Source: Methanobacteriota archaeon
GTDB taxonomy: Archaea > Thermoplasmatota > Poseidoniia > Poseidoniales > Poseidoniaceae
NCBI GenBank assembly: GCA_949514915.1
Contig: CATFLP010000012.1
Coordinates: 1-35,876, forward strand
Reading direction: 5' to 3'
DNA: 35,876 bases
Shown here: piece after piece, positions 1-9,241 of the stretch
Numbering within the stretch: position 1 is the stretch's first letter
Layout: each line of letters begins with the position of its first letter
Notes under the pieces: model-generated
What the model was told of the DNA's origin: nothing
The model's database searches: none
What the model saw: the letters and a program-made list of their open reading frames with translations, nothing else
Position numbers and translations under genes: made by a program

Positions 1-42
1 AAAACGTTCAATTTGTAGAACTCAGCCCCCCTTAATGTAAAC

Positions 43-1665
43 ATGCCTAGAGTTGTGCTTGCAGGTAGCGGAATCGCGGGATTATTTGCTGCATTAACTT
101 GTGCAAATGCAGGATGGGATGTTTGCGTAATTACAAAACAAAGTTTAGAAGAATCAAGTACAAATTATGCACAAGGAGGAATAGCAGGAATATTAGATAA
201 AACTAATATTAGTGGAAAAGAGACACATATTAGTGATACATTAGAAGCAGGAGATGGTTATTGCAATGAAAAAATAGTTCGAGAAGTAGTTAATGAAGCA
301 GGAGATAGAATTAGAGATTTAATCAATGTGGGTGTTAATTTTCAAACAGATTCAGATGGTAATTTTGATTATATTAAAGAAGGTGGCCATTCACAAAAGA
401 TAATTTTACATGCTAAAGATTCTACAGGGAAGGAAATTGAAACAGCATTGCTTTCAAAGGCAAATGATCATCCAAATATTGAATTACTTTCAAATCATTT
501 GGCTTTGGATTTAATATTAAAGGATAGAAATTCTGTTGAAAGAGAAATAGTAGGATTATGGGTTTTTAATATAGATAAAGGAATTGTGGAAACATTTGCC
601 TCAGATGCAATAATTTTAGCCACAGGAGGAGGCGGACAATTATTTTCTCGAACAACTAATCCGAGTGTTGCTACAGCAGATGGAATGGCCATGGCATTTA
701 GAGCAGGTGCAAAATTAAGTGATATGGAATTTGTACAATTTCACCCCACTTCAGCAGCATTAGATAGTAATCAGACATTTTTGATTAGTGAAGCTGTAAG
801 AGGCTTTGGTGGAGTATTAATGACAAAATCAGATTATAATTCATGGAAAAAAGCTTGTGGTAAAAATATACCAAATTCTTTAGTAAAACCTGAAGATTTT
901 TCATTCACAAAAGAATATTCTGAATTTGGTTCATTAGCTACAAGGGATATTGTTGCTAGAGCCATAGATCATGAACTAAATATTTCTGGAGATGATAATG
1001 TTTTATTAATTACAGAACATTTAGATAAAGTTGAGTTACAAAAAAGATTTCCATCAATAAACAACTTTTTATTAACACACGGGATTAAATTGGGAATAGA
1101 TCCTATTCCTGTAGTGCCCGCTGCTCATTATTTTGTAGGAGGAATCTCAGTAAATGAATTCGGAAAAGTATTAAATTCAGTTACTGGAAATGAAATTAAT
1201 GGGCTTTATGCAATAGGAGAGGTTGCGTGTACAGGAATGCATGGCGCAAATAGACTCGCATCTAATAGCCTACTTGAAGCAGTAGTTTATTCATCTAGAG
1301 CATCATTAAATTTAACAGAGAACATTAAAACATCTTTTGATAATTCTAGAGATTTACCTGAATGGAGGGCAGATGGTTTAGAATCTTTGGTAGAACATTA
1401 TTCATTAATAGATGATTTAAAATCACTTAAAATGACTATGTCTAGAGATGTAGGCGTAGTTCGTTCAAATAGAAGACTAAACAGGGCTTTAAGAAGAGTA
1501 AATCTAATTGAAAATGAAGTAGAATTAGCTTGGGAATCAAGTATCCCCACTAGGCCTTTAATTGAATTAAGAAATATGGTTCAAATTTCTAAAATAATTA
1601 TTGAATCAGCGCTAAAGAGAAAAGAAAATTTAGGGTTACATTATAATGAAGATAATCTTAGTTAG
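43..1665 (+). CDS. nadB: L-aspartate oxidase (NadB)
   Basis: This flavoenzyme oxidises L-aspartate to iminoaspartate, the first step of de novo NAD synthesis, and passes it to quinolinate synthase. The 540-residue protein has the usual family length. The N-terminus carries a dinucleotide-binding GSGIAGL (residues 8-14), followed by SSTNYAQGGIAG (39-49) and GGHSQKIILHAKDSTG (114-129), both typical of NadB and fumarate-reductase flavoproteins. EFVQFHPT, AAHYFVGGI and a late HGANRLASNSLLEA flavin/substrate motif follow in the expected order. The C-terminal helical domain, with SRDVGVVRS and RPLIELRNM, is the succinate dehydrogenase/NadB C-domain. The ATG at 43 gives the FAD motif its normal distance from the N-terminus. 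Only 42 bases lie upstream, so whether it is in an operon with nadA or nadC cannot be seen. Its 3' end overlaps convergent panE by 8 bases. Confidence 0.95.
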   Translation: MPRVVLAGSGIAGLFAALTCANAGWDVCVITKQSLEESSTNYAQGGIAGILDKTNISGKETHISDTLEAGDGYCNEKIVREVVNEAGDRIRDLINVGVNFQTDSDGNFDYIKEGGHSQKIILHAKDSTGKEIETALLSKANDHPNIELLSNHLALDLILKDRNSVEREIVGLWVFNIDKGIVETFASDAIILATGGGGQLFSRTTNPSVATADGMAMAFRAGAKLSDMEFVQFHPTSAALDSNQTFLISEAVRGFGGVLMTKSDYNSWKKACGKNIPNSLVKPEDFSFTKEYSEFGSLATRDIVARAIDHELNISGDDNVLLITEHLDKVELQKRFPSINNFLLTHGIKLGIDPIPVVPAAHYFVGGISVNEFGKVLNSVTGNEINGLYAIGEVACTGMHGANRLASNSLLEAVVYSSRASLNLTENIKTSFDNSRDLPEWRADGLESLVEHYSLIDDLKSLKMTMSRDVGVVRSNRRLNRALRRVNLIENEVELAWESSIPTRPLIELRNMVQISKIIIESALKRKENLGLHYNEDNLS

Positions 1666-2614
1666 TATTTGGGGACGTAATGCCCGTAATTATTGCCATT
1701 AATGTAGAATTAATTGGAGTTTGAATGCCATGCATTTCTGCCTTTCTAATGACTTCACCACAAATAGAGTCAATTTCTGTTGTTTTTCCATTCATAATAT
1801 CTTGTAACATACTACATTTATTTTCATTAGTTGATTTTAGAATATTTGACAAAACTTCAATCATCTCAAAGTTATCAGGCATTTGAATCTCTAATTCTCT
1901 TGCAACATTTAAAACTTCAAACATTGCAGAACATGCTGATTCAAATAATAAAGGCTCAAGTAATGCACCATTTTTTACTCCACAGATAGAAGCTAATGGG
2001 TTTATTGCAGCATTTATTGCTAGTTTTAACCAGATTTTTGATCTTATGTCTTTAATAAAAGATGTATTTAATCCAGCATCATTTAATCCATTAATAATTT
2101 CTTGGATATTTTCATTTTTTATTTTAGTTAATGGCATACATCCAATAAATAATTCTCCAACACCTGCCCAATTTATGGTTGTAGAATTTATTCTATTTGC
2201 TCCATGCGTAATAACTCCACCTAATACTGAATTAAACCCAATGATAGATGAGATTATGTTTTCATTCCCAATTCCATTTTGAATACTAATGCAATATCCG
2301 TCATTTGAAATAATTCCTTTTGTTATTTCAGCAGCATTTAGTGTAGAATTTGATTTTGTACAAATTAATACTAGATCACATTTTTCTGAGTTGTAATTAG
2401 GAAGTTCATCTTTAGAGTAAATAGTGAATATATTTTGATTTAATTCTAAATCACTCTTTCCTAAAGGCATTTTAATAGTTAATCCATTTGTAATAAGTTC
2501 TAATTTTTGCATTTCTGTATTTGTAAATAATACCAACTCATGTTTTTTTGTATTCCCTATTAAGCCAGCAATTAGTCCTCCGATAGAACCAATCCCAATA
2601 ATTCCAATTTTCAT
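1658..2614 (-). CDS. panE: 2-dehydropantoate 2-reductase (ketopantoate reductase)
   Basis: Catalyses NADPH-dependent reduction of 2-dehydropantoate to pantoate for coenzyme A synthesis. The mature start MKIGIIGIGSIGG presents the Rossmann glycine motif immediately. The NADPH-proximal CTKS segment, the family signature KIWLKLAINAAINPLAS (catalytic Lys followed by Asn) and the C-terminal EIDSICGEVIRKAEMHG with TPIN are all in order. An in-frame TTG three bases upstream (2617) could extend it by one residue, but the ATG at 2614 is preferred: the stop of the preceding gene and this ATG share one base (TGATG), a translational-coupling arrangement. It is the last gene of the run that starts with the A-ATPase operon. 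That position does not by itself imply a functional link. Confidence 0.9.
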   Translation of the reverse strand: MKIGIIGIGSIGGLIAGLIGNTKKHELVLFTNTEMQKLELITNGLTIKMPLGKSDLELNQNIFTIYSKDELPNYNSEKCDLVLICTKSNSTLNAAEITKGIISNDGYCISIQNGIGNENIISSIIGFNSVLGGVITHGANRINSTTINWAGVGELFIGCMPLTKIKNENIQEIINGLNDAGLNTSFIKDIRSKIWLKLAINAAINPLASICGVKNGALLEPLLFESACSAMFEVLNVARELEIQMPDNFEMIEVLSNILKSTNENKCSMLQDIMNGKTTEIDSICGEVIRKAEMHGIQTPINSTLMAIITGITSPNTN

Positions 2615-5130
2615 CAATAAACACCAGACCAGGCGGCTAAATGTATTTCTAAATTATTTGAATTAAAATCTAACCAAGCCATTAGAAACACATCATTATT
2701 TGGTTCTATACTCCAAGAAATTGAGATATTACTTTCATTATTTGAGGATAATGGAGTATCATAATTTATATTCCAAGGTATAATATCTCCATGAAACCTT
2801 GTTGAAACTGTAATGTTTTCTTCTAAACTAAACAATGAGAAATTCAAAATGCCGTTTGATTGATCATTAGTACAATTAATACATTTAGCTAAATCCCATA
2901 GTGGGATATTGCCCCAAGCAATACTAGATTTAGTGCCATTTACTAATATCATTGGCCCTTCTTTTATTGAATATAACTGTGATTCAAACGGATTTTCTCT
3001 ATTGCAATTAATCATAAAACCTACAGTAGGTAATTTTATCGTTAATGTTTTATTTATTTCTACAGGCAATATTTTTCTTGAAAAAGATGATGTGGCATTC
3101 CATAGAATATTTTCTGAATTGCCCATTAATGGATGTGCAGTACTATTTGAGCATAAAAAATATTTTTCTTCTGAAATTTCTAATTCATTACTTGATATAA
3201 AGGGAGATTTGTTTGAAAATGAGTTTGTAAAATTCCAACCATCATTAGGAGCTAATACTAAGTGATGATATTGTATAGGGAGAAATTTTATTGTATGATT
3301 AGAACCATTTAATTGATAGTGAATTGATGGGCTACTAATATTTTTATTTTCAGAAAGAATAAATCCTGCCTCACCTGAAACACATATTTTTTGTTGTCCT
3401 GATTCGATGAATTTTCCAATTAAATTCCAATTATTAGAAACCTGAATTTCTATTTTTTCACCATTGTTACTTAGATTTGCACAAAGTTCTGGAGAAATCA
3501 AATCATTATTATATTCCCAACGTGGAGAAAGAGTTTGAATCAAAGTATTTGGAATGAAATTAATGTGATTATATTGCTTTAATCCTAAATATTCAATAAA
3601 ATAAATCACTTCTACACTCTGATTTGGTATTTTATCATTTTTTGATTTAAATGTGATGTCAATTGAACTATGTGGTTTGAGAATTAGGTTATTACAATCT
3701 TCGATAATATTTATTTGGGTACACGTTATATCAAATGTGATATTTTCAGGACTCATTAACCAAATTTTCTGATTTATTTCTTTTTCAATTAGTGAGGGAT
3801 TACTTATTGATAGGTGTATTGAACCATCTTCATCAAAATAATATGTTTCTTCGAAATTTATTTCCATTTCAGAATTCCAATTTTCTATTGGTTCAATTGG
3901 CATTTTTGCAGGTAAAAGAAGTAATAGAAAGATTACAAATATAGATGCAAAATTCCTTGAAAAACCTTCATCGACAGTTTTCGTTTCATCAAGGATTATT
4001 GGTAGTTTTTGATCAGTTCCATGTAAGAATAGCAACATAAAACTTCCAATTACAATAAAAGTCCAAAGCGAATTTCCTTCGAGGAAACCATATGAAATTC
4101 CTAGGACCAGTATTAACGCCATTAATGAAATTTGAGTGCCGACTTTTGCCATATCGTCTAATCCAATTAGCCCTGCTAGGATTCTTCCTCCTGCTAGTGT
4201 TGGAATTGGCAATAAATTAATCCATCCAATCAAAGTTAACGCCATTCCAGCAAGACCAATTGGATGAATCCAATAAAGTCCTAAACTATCAGAGTAATCA
4301 TTTGGAATTACTGAAAATAATAATTCAACTAAAAGAGGTGGATTAATTTTTAATGGTTGTGAACTTAATTCACTGATTGAACTCGGCGAAATTATAATTC
4401 CTATTATTAAAAATAAAGTTCCTAAAATAAGCATCACTGCAGGCCCACTTAAACAAACAGCCACCATTTTTTTAGTATTTGACCAACATATTGAATCCAT
4501 CCTTGGGAGACTTGGAATTGCTATGATCCCAAATGGCCAAAGAGATAATGGAATTGGAAATAATATGGGAATCATATTACCGATTCTCATATGATTTCTT
4601 TTTGCAAGATAAATTTGAGTTAAATTTGCAATAAATAATGCTCCAATAAGAGGTAATGCATAGTATAAAAAAGATCTATAAAGAGTATTTAAATCAAAAA
4701 ATGATGAATTATTTTGATGAGAATTAATCCATTCAACACCCATCCCCCATGCCGATAAAAAAGCTAATGACCAAAAAATCAAAAGTTGTCTTTTTCCAAG
4801 AATGAATAATCCTCTTGGTTTAGGTAAAACTTTCAGAACATATGGTTCTTCAGGGAATATTTTAGCCATCCAGTCTAATTTTTTAAGGTGAAGGTTTAGT
4901 TCTTCTAGTGCAAAAGACATCTCTAAATCATCAATAGGCTCTACTGTCCATGCTGGCCAAATGCTACTTACAGATTCAAAGATATTGAAATGTCTAGAAA
5001 CTATTCTTTCTAACAAATCTTTTTGCATCCATCTTTTTTTATGTACATTCAAAGGCAAGATGTCATTTTCATCTTCGTCTTTCATTGCCTCACCCAATCT
5101 TCCGAATTGTTCGGATGGTATAAGTTTCAT
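2614..5130 (-). CDS. Inactive site-2 protease (M50) homologue with large extracytoplasmic C-terminal domain
   Basis: An 838-residue polytopic membrane protein. Residues about 85-105 (FPEEPYVLKVLPKPRG) resemble the segment that precedes the membrane core in cyanobacterial/plant EGY-type M50 proteases. The core (about 110-410) has about eight hydrophobic segments and keeps landmarks of that family: FPIPLSLWPFGIIA (191-204), LSGPAVM (227-233) and NLLPIPTLAGG (305-315). The metal-binding HExxH is replaced by ANLTQ (168-172), and the third ligand, normally Asp in LLPIPxLDGG, is Ala313, so metalloprotease activity is not expected. Residues about 410-838 form a probable extracytoplasmic domain with many N-x-S/T sequons, scattered cysteines and no further clear membrane segment. 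The gene starts 9 bases after the stop of ATPase subunit D, so it probably belongs to that transcription unit. By-eye alignment supports the M50 relationship; the function is unknown. Confidence 0.72.
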   Translation of the reverse strand: MKLIPSEQFGRLGEAMKDEDENDILPLNVHKKRWMQKDLLERIVSRHFNIFESVSSIWPAWTVEPIDDLEMSFALEELNLHLKKLDWMAKIFPEEPYVLKVLPKPRGLFILGKRQLLIFWSLAFLSAWGMGVEWINSHQNNSSFFDLNTLYRSFLYYALPLIGALFIANLTQIYLAKRNHMRIGNMIPILFPIPLSLWPFGIIAIPSLPRMDSICWSNTKKMVAVCLSGPAVMLILGTLFLIIGIIISPSSISELSSQPLKINPPLLVELLFSVIPNDYSDSLGLYWIHPIGLAGMALTLIGWINLLPIPTLAGGRILAGLIGLDDMAKVGTQISLMALILVLGISYGFLEGNSLWTFIVIGSFMLLFLHGTDQKLPIILDETKTVDEGFSRNFASIFVIFLLLLLPAKMPIEPIENWNSEMEINFEETYYFDEDGSIHLSISNPSLIEKEINQKIWLMSPENITFDITCTQINIIEDCNNLILKPHSSIDITFKSKNDKIPNQSVEVIYFIEYLGLKQYNHINFIPNTLIQTLSPRWEYNNDLISPELCANLSNNGEKIEIQVSNNWNLIGKFIESGQQKICVSGEAGFILSENKNISSPSIHYQLNGSNHTIKFLPIQYHHLVLAPNDGWNFTNSFSNKSPFISSNELEISEEKYFLCSNSTAHPLMGNSENILWNATSSFSRKILPVEINKTLTIKLPTVGFMINCNRENPFESQLYSIKEGPMILVNGTKSSIAWGNIPLWDLAKCINCTNDQSNGILNFSLFSLEENITVSTRFHGDIIPWNINYDTPLSSNNESNISISWSIEPNNDVFLMAWLDFNSNNLEIHLAAWSGVY

Positions 5131-5139
5131 TTATTCTTC

Positions 5140-5757
5140 TTATTTATTTTTAAAGCGTTTTAATCTAAATGTTTCTTCACGCTCCATCTCTTCAAGACGC
5201 AATTGAATAAAATCTCGTGCTTCTTCCATTTCAGGGATAACTTTGAATTCCAAGGCATTAACTCTTCTTTTTGTGGACTCTATTTCTGCAAGTAAACGTT
5301 TTAGTGTTGCCTCCATTTCTGCAGCATTAACAACTTTTTCAATTAATTTTCCGTATGAATCTGCTGCTTCGTCAATATATGGGCTAGAACCAATAAGTCC
5401 AATACCTCTTTTTTCCATATCTACTCTAAGGTTTGTACCTTCAACCGAAGGAACAACAACTCCCATAATATTACGTCTTTTAACGTCCACTTCGGGGTGA
5501 GTAGAGCTTGCTAATGCTGCACTTTTTACTGCTAAACCCCCTTCTACGGCACTTGCTAGATTAATTCTCTGCAAAGCCAATTTATAGGTTCCAGTTAATT
5601 CTTGTTTCGCACTAATCATCTCTGAAAGTAAAGTTCTGAATTCATGAAATAAACCATCTCTTTTCATTTTTAATAATTTATACCCATTCTGTGTTTGTTT
5701 AATACGTCTTTTCAGATTTATTAATTCTGAACGGGTTGGTTTAATATCTAAAGCCAC
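5140..5757 (-). CDS. atpD: A-type ATP synthase subunit D (central rotor shaft)
   Basis: Subunit D forms the central coiled-coil rotor shaft inside the A3B3 head. The 205-residue protein opens with IKPTRSELINLKRRIKQTQ and GYKLLKMKRDGL, the conserved D-subunit N-terminal helix. It ends with the long C-terminal helix IESTKRRVNALEFKVIPE. The start is a GTG, supported by AAGGTGA five bases upstream and by the family N-terminus. It is the last of nine ATPase genes. The stop is followed after 9 bases by the M50-like gene. Confidence 0.95.
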   Translation of the reverse strand: MALDIKPTRSELINLKRRIKQTQNGYKLLKMKRDGLFHEFRTLLSEMISAKQELTGTYKLALQRINLASAVEGGLAVKSAALASSTHPEVDVKRRNIMGVVVPSVEGTNLRVDMEKRGIGLIGSSPYIDEAADSYGKLIEKVVNAAEMEATLKRLLAEIESTKRRVNALEFKVIPEMEEARDFIQLRLEEMEREETFRLKRFKNK

Positions 5758-5775
5758 AATTTCACCTTTTTAAAA

Positions 5776-7155
5776 TTATTTTTTTTCTGTTGGATGGTAT
5801 TTATCAATCCATTTTTGATCTAATCTTACAAGATATTTTGTATTTATTGAAGATAATAATTCCCATGCTAAATCGAGAGTACCCTCAATAGTACGATCTT
5901 CATCTTTACTTTGTCTTAAGAATTTATTTTCAAATAAATCTGCGAATTTTAGCATTTGCAAGTCACGTTCGTTTAATGCATCTTCACCAACAATTGCAAC
6001 CAATCCTCTTAATTCACGACCTTGGGCATAAGCTGCATAAAGTTGATCAGAAACAGATTTATGATCTTCTCTAGTTTTACTAGGGCCAATACCAGCATTC
6101 ATTAATCTTGATAATGATGGTAGTACATTAATTGGAGGATAAATTCCTTTTTGATGTAATTCCCTTGAAATAACAATTTGTCCTTCAGTAATATATCCTG
6201 AAAGATCAGGAATTGGGTGTGTTATATCATCTCCAGGCATAGTTAAAATAGGGAATTGAGTAATACTGCCTTCTTTTCCTTTAACGATTCCTGCACGTTC
6301 GTATAACATTGCTAAATCAGTATACATGTATCCAGGATAACCACGCCTACCAGGAACTTCTTCTCTGGCAGCACCGATTTGTCTTAGAGACTCACAATAG
6401 TTTGTCATATCAGTGTAGATAACTAATACGTGATAATCATGTTCAAATGCAAGATATTCTGCAGCAGTGAGAGCTAATCTAGGAGTAATTAGCCTCTCAA
6501 CAGCAGGATCATCCGCAAGATTGACGAATAATACCGCGTTTTCCAAAGCACCAGTTCTTTCTAAATCATATCTAAAGAAATTATATTCTTCAGCAGTAAT
6601 TCCCATTGCACAGAAAACTACTACGAAATCTTCATCGCTATCTTTTAATTTTGCTTGCCTAGCAATTTGTAGAGCAATATCATTATGAGGCAAACCAGAT
6701 GCACTAAAAATTGGTAGTTTTTGTCCTCTTACTAATGATGTACAGGAGTCTATTGCACTTATTCCAGTTTGAATAAATTCTTCTGGACTTCTTCTACTGT
6801 ATGGATTAATTGCAGCACCTATGATGTCTGCATTATGTTCAGCAACGATATCTGGTCCACCATCTCTTGGTTTACCAGCACCAGTTAAAATTCTACCAAC
6901 TAAATCTTTACTTACTGGTAATTTGAAAACATCTCCCATGAATCTAATTCCTGTGTCAAGATCAACACCAGCAGTACCTTCGAAAACTTGTACTACAACC
7001 ATTTCATCACTTGTATCAAGAACTTGACCATTTTTTGTACTTCCATCAGAAAGTCTTAGTGAAACAATTTCACCAAATGATACTGGTTCGGTCTTATTTA
7101 GGAACACTAGAGGTCCCTTTACATCTGTAATTGTACGATATTCTTTTTCTGTCAT
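5776..7155 (-). CDS. atpB: A-type ATP synthase subunit B (non-catalytic)
   Basis: Subunit B alternates with A in the A3B3 head and is regulatory rather than catalytic. The 459-residue length is normal. The sequence has the B-type [18 protein letters not shown] in place of a Walker A P-loop, followed by [31 protein letters not shown] and [19 protein letters not shown], all B-subunit hallmarks. A GAGGTG Shine-Dalgarno precedes the ATG by about six bases. It lies 12 bases downstream of atpA. No intein or insertion is seen. Confidence 0.97.
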   Translation of the reverse strand: MTEKEYRTITDVKGPLVFLNKTEPVSFGEIVSLRLSDGSTKNGQVLDTSDEMVVVQVFEGTAGVDLDTGIRFMGDVFKLPVSKDLVGRILTGAGKPRDGGPDIVAEHNADIIGAAINPYSRRSPEEFIQTGISAIDSCTSLVRGQKLPIFSASGLPHNDIALQIARQAKLKDSDEDFVVVFCAMGITAEEYNFFRYDLERTGALENAVLFVNLADDPAVERLITPRLALTAAEYLAFEHDYHVLVIYTDMTNYCESLRQIGAAREEVPGRRGYPGYMYTDLAMLYERAGIVKGKEGSITQFPILTMPGDDITHPIPDLSGYITEGQIVISRELHQKGIYPPINVLPSLSRLMNAGIGPSKTREDHKSVSDQLYAAYAQGRELRGLVAIVGEDALNERDLQMLKFADLFENKFLRQSKDEDRTIEGTLDLAWELLSSINTKYLVRLDQKWIDKYHPTEKK

Positions 7156-7167
7156 TTAAACACCTCT

Positions 7168-8910
7168 TTATTTTTCAGCCTCCACAGCAGAATTTATTTC
7201 TTTTTTCATTGAATCCACTAATCCATCTATTTTTTCTAGATATCCTGATTCAAATCTTGCACGCATTAAGTTTGTACGACTTTCAACATTGACAACATCT
7301 TCAAGTGCAGCACCTGCAGCGATTGCTTTTTTCGCTTCAGATTGGAATGTTAAAATTGCAAGAGCCATTTTGTATTGTTGTTCTAAAGCAGAAAATGTAT
7401 CTACATCATGGAATGCATTTTGTTGTAAGAAGTATTCACGAATCATTCTTGCAACTTCAAGAGTTAATTGTTGATCTATTGGTAATGCATCTGAACCAAC
7501 TAATTGTACAATTTCTTGCAATTCTGACTCAACTTGAAGCAGACTTGAAATCTCAGTTCTAATGTCTGGGAAATCTTGTGCAACATTATCTCTATACCAT
7601 TGATCTAATGATGCAGGATATAGACTATATGAATTCAACCAATTAATTGAGGGAAAATGTCTTTGTCTAGCAAGACCAGCATCTAATCCCCAAAATACTT
7701 TTACAATTCTTAATGTACCTTGAGATACAGGTTCTGAAATATCTCCACCTGGAGGAGATACAGCACCAATTACAGTTACAGAACCATCATCTCCAGATAA
7801 TGTTTCTACACGGCCAGCACGTTCATAGAACTCAGCCAGCCTACTTGAAAGGTAAGCAGGATAACCTTCTTCACCAGGCATTTCTTCTAATCTTGAAGAA
7901 ATTTCTCTCATTGCTTCAGCCCATCTGCTTGTTGAATCTGCCATCAATGCAACATCATAACCCATGTCTCTAAAATATTCAGCAATTGTAATTCCTGTAT
8001 ATACCGAAGCTTCTCTTGCAGCCACAGGCATGTTTGATGTATTTGCAATCATTACAGTACGATTCATTAATGGTTTTTCTGTATTAGGATCAATTAAGTG
8101 AGGGAATTCTGAAAGAACTTCAGTCATTTCATTTCCTCTTTCACCACATCCAATATAAACCACAATTTGTGCATCTGACCATTTTGCTAGTTGTTGCTGA
8201 GTAACTGTTTTACCTGATCCAAATGGTCCAGGGATTCCCGATGTACCGCCTTTTGCTAGAGGGAATAGGAAATCAAGAATTCTTTGTCCTGTAATTAATG
8301 GTGTGTCAGGAGCATATTTTTGTAAAAACGGTCTTGGAGTTCTAACAGGCCATTTTTGCATCATTTGAAGCTCTGTTCCATCATCTAATGTACAAACAGT
8401 TTCAGTAACATTGAACTCACCTTGTTTGATGTCTTTTACAACACCTTCTTTCTTTGGAGGAACCATGATTTTATGTACAATTGTTTCAGTTTCTTGTACA
8501 GTTCCAATTACTGTGCCTGGCTTTACACTATCTCCTACTTTTACTGTAGGATTGAATTCCCATTTTTGATCCATTACAATTCCATCGGCATCTACACCTC
8601 TTGTAATGAATACACCCATTTTTTCTTCTAATGCTTCTAATGGCCTTTGAATACCATCATAAATTTGGGTCAGTAAACCTGGCCCAAGAGCAACCGATAG
8701 AGTCTCTCCTGTATTTATTACTGGTTCACCAGGTCTAATTCCACTAGTCTCTTCATATACTTGGATAACACATTTGTCTCCATGTAATTCAATAACTTCT
8801 CCCATTAGTCCTTCATTTCCAACTCTAACCACATCAAACATTGCTGCTTTAATTCCTATTGCGGTTACTACTGGTCCCGATATTCTGTAAATTTGTCCTT
8901 TTTCACTCAT
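7168..8910 (-). CDS. atpA: A-type ATP synthase subunit A (catalytic)
   Basis: This is the catalytic nucleotide-binding subunit of the A1 head. The P-loop GPFGSGKT and the catalytic glutamate in GCGERGNEM (about 20 residues later) are intact. The A-specific non-homologous insert (about 110-190) contains [15 protein letters not shown]. Also present are [20 protein letters not shown] and [15 protein letters not shown] chose the ATG at 8910 over the in-frame GTG at 8919: the GTG lies inside GGAAGTG (8923-8917), a one-mismatch copy of the archaeal Shine-Dalgarno that sits six bases before the ATG. This gives 580 residues. There is no intein at the P-loop, unlike the VMA intein of Thermoplasma. Confidence 0.97.
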   Translation of the reverse strand: MSEKGQIYRISGPVVTAIGIKAAMFDVVRVGNEGLMGEVIELHGDKCVIQVYEETSGIRPGEPVINTGETLSVALGPGLLTQIYDGIQRPLEALEEKMGVFITRGVDADGIVMDQKWEFNPTVKVGDSVKPGTVIGTVQETETIVHKIMVPPKKEGVVKDIKQGEFNVTETVCTLDDGTELQMMQKWPVRTPRPFLQKYAPDTPLITGQRILDFLFPLAKGGTSGIPGPFGSGKTVTQQQLAKWSDAQIVVYIGCGERGNEMTEVLSEFPHLIDPNTEKPLMNRTVMIANTSNMPVAAREASVYTGITIAEYFRDMGYDVALMADSTSRWAEAMREISSRLEEMPGEEGYPAYLSSRLAEFYERAGRVETLSGDDGSVTVIGAVSPPGGDISEPVSQGTLRIVKVFWGLDAGLARQRHFPSINWLNSYSLYPASLDQWYRDNVAQDFPDIRTEISSLLQVESELQEIVQLVGSDALPIDQQLTLEVARMIREYFLQQNAFHDVDTFSALEQQYKMALAILTFQSEAKKAIAAGAALEDVVNVESRTNLMRARFESGYLEKIDGLVDSMKKEINSAVEAEK

Positions 8911-8916
8911 TTTTTC

Positions 8917-8923
8917 CACTTCC
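8917..8923 (-). promoter_or_regulatory. Ribosome binding site that fixes the atpA start
   Basis: On the minus strand this reads GGAAGTG, one mismatch from GGAGGTG, with six bases before the ATG at 8910. The upstream GTG candidate start overlaps it, so using that GTG would leave no Shine-Dalgarno at a usable distance. Confidence 0.6.
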
Positions 8924-8932
8924 TTTTTTTTA

Positions 8933-9232
8933 TTATTTCCACAAATCGACTCCGATTGCCTTTCGTATTGATTCTCTTAGTGTGTTGTCTTCCTCTGTAC
9001 CAATACCTAATACAGTTGGAGTAATACTATTGCTTAAGCGTAAACGAAGACGCTCTGGCAATTTTGTTAATAATTCAGAATTTACTACAACGATACCAAC
9101 ACTTTTATCGTTTAATAAATCCTTTAGATGTTCAGCACTTTCTTCAATATCGTCTGAATTATAAAGCCTATTAATTCCAGCAAGTTGAAACCCTAATGTA
9201 AAGTCTGATGTACCTACTACAGCTATTTCCAT
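8933..9232 (-). CDS. atpF: A-type ATP synthase subunit F
   Basis: Subunit F is the small Rossmann-like protein at the base of the central shaft that couples A1 to the rotor. The 99-residue protein starts [20 protein letters not shown], the F-subunit signature, and has the central [14 protein letters not shown] strand-helix. AGGTGA precedes the ATG at normal spacing. It lies 9 bases downstream of atpC and 22 bases before the atpA ATG. Confidence 0.93.
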   Translation of the reverse strand: MEIAVVGTSDFTLGFQLAGINRLYNSDDIEESAEHLKDLLNDKSVGIVVVNSELLTKLPERLRLRLSNSITPTVLGIGTEEDNTLRESIRKAIGVDLWK

Positions 9233-9241
9233 AATCTCACC

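Noticed and set aside
1658-1665. The nadB/panE 3' overlap as a frameshift or assembly error
   Set aside because: Both reading frames end naturally with complete family C-termini; short convergent overlaps fit the compact layout elsewhere in the window.
7305-7973. Plus-strand open frames inside atpA
   Set aside because: They lie opposite a highly conserved gene, have compositions expected of antisense shadows (Leu/His/Gln-rich), and show no recognisable domains.
7168-8910. Intein in the catalytic ATPase subunit, as in Thermoplasma
   Set aside because: The P-loop and flanks are continuous, and the length is that of the intein-free protein.
8911-8931. T-rich run between atpF and atpA as a terminator
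   Set aside because: On the coding strand it is an A-rich spacer with the atpA Shine-Dalgarno GGAAGTG in it; the genes are in one operon.
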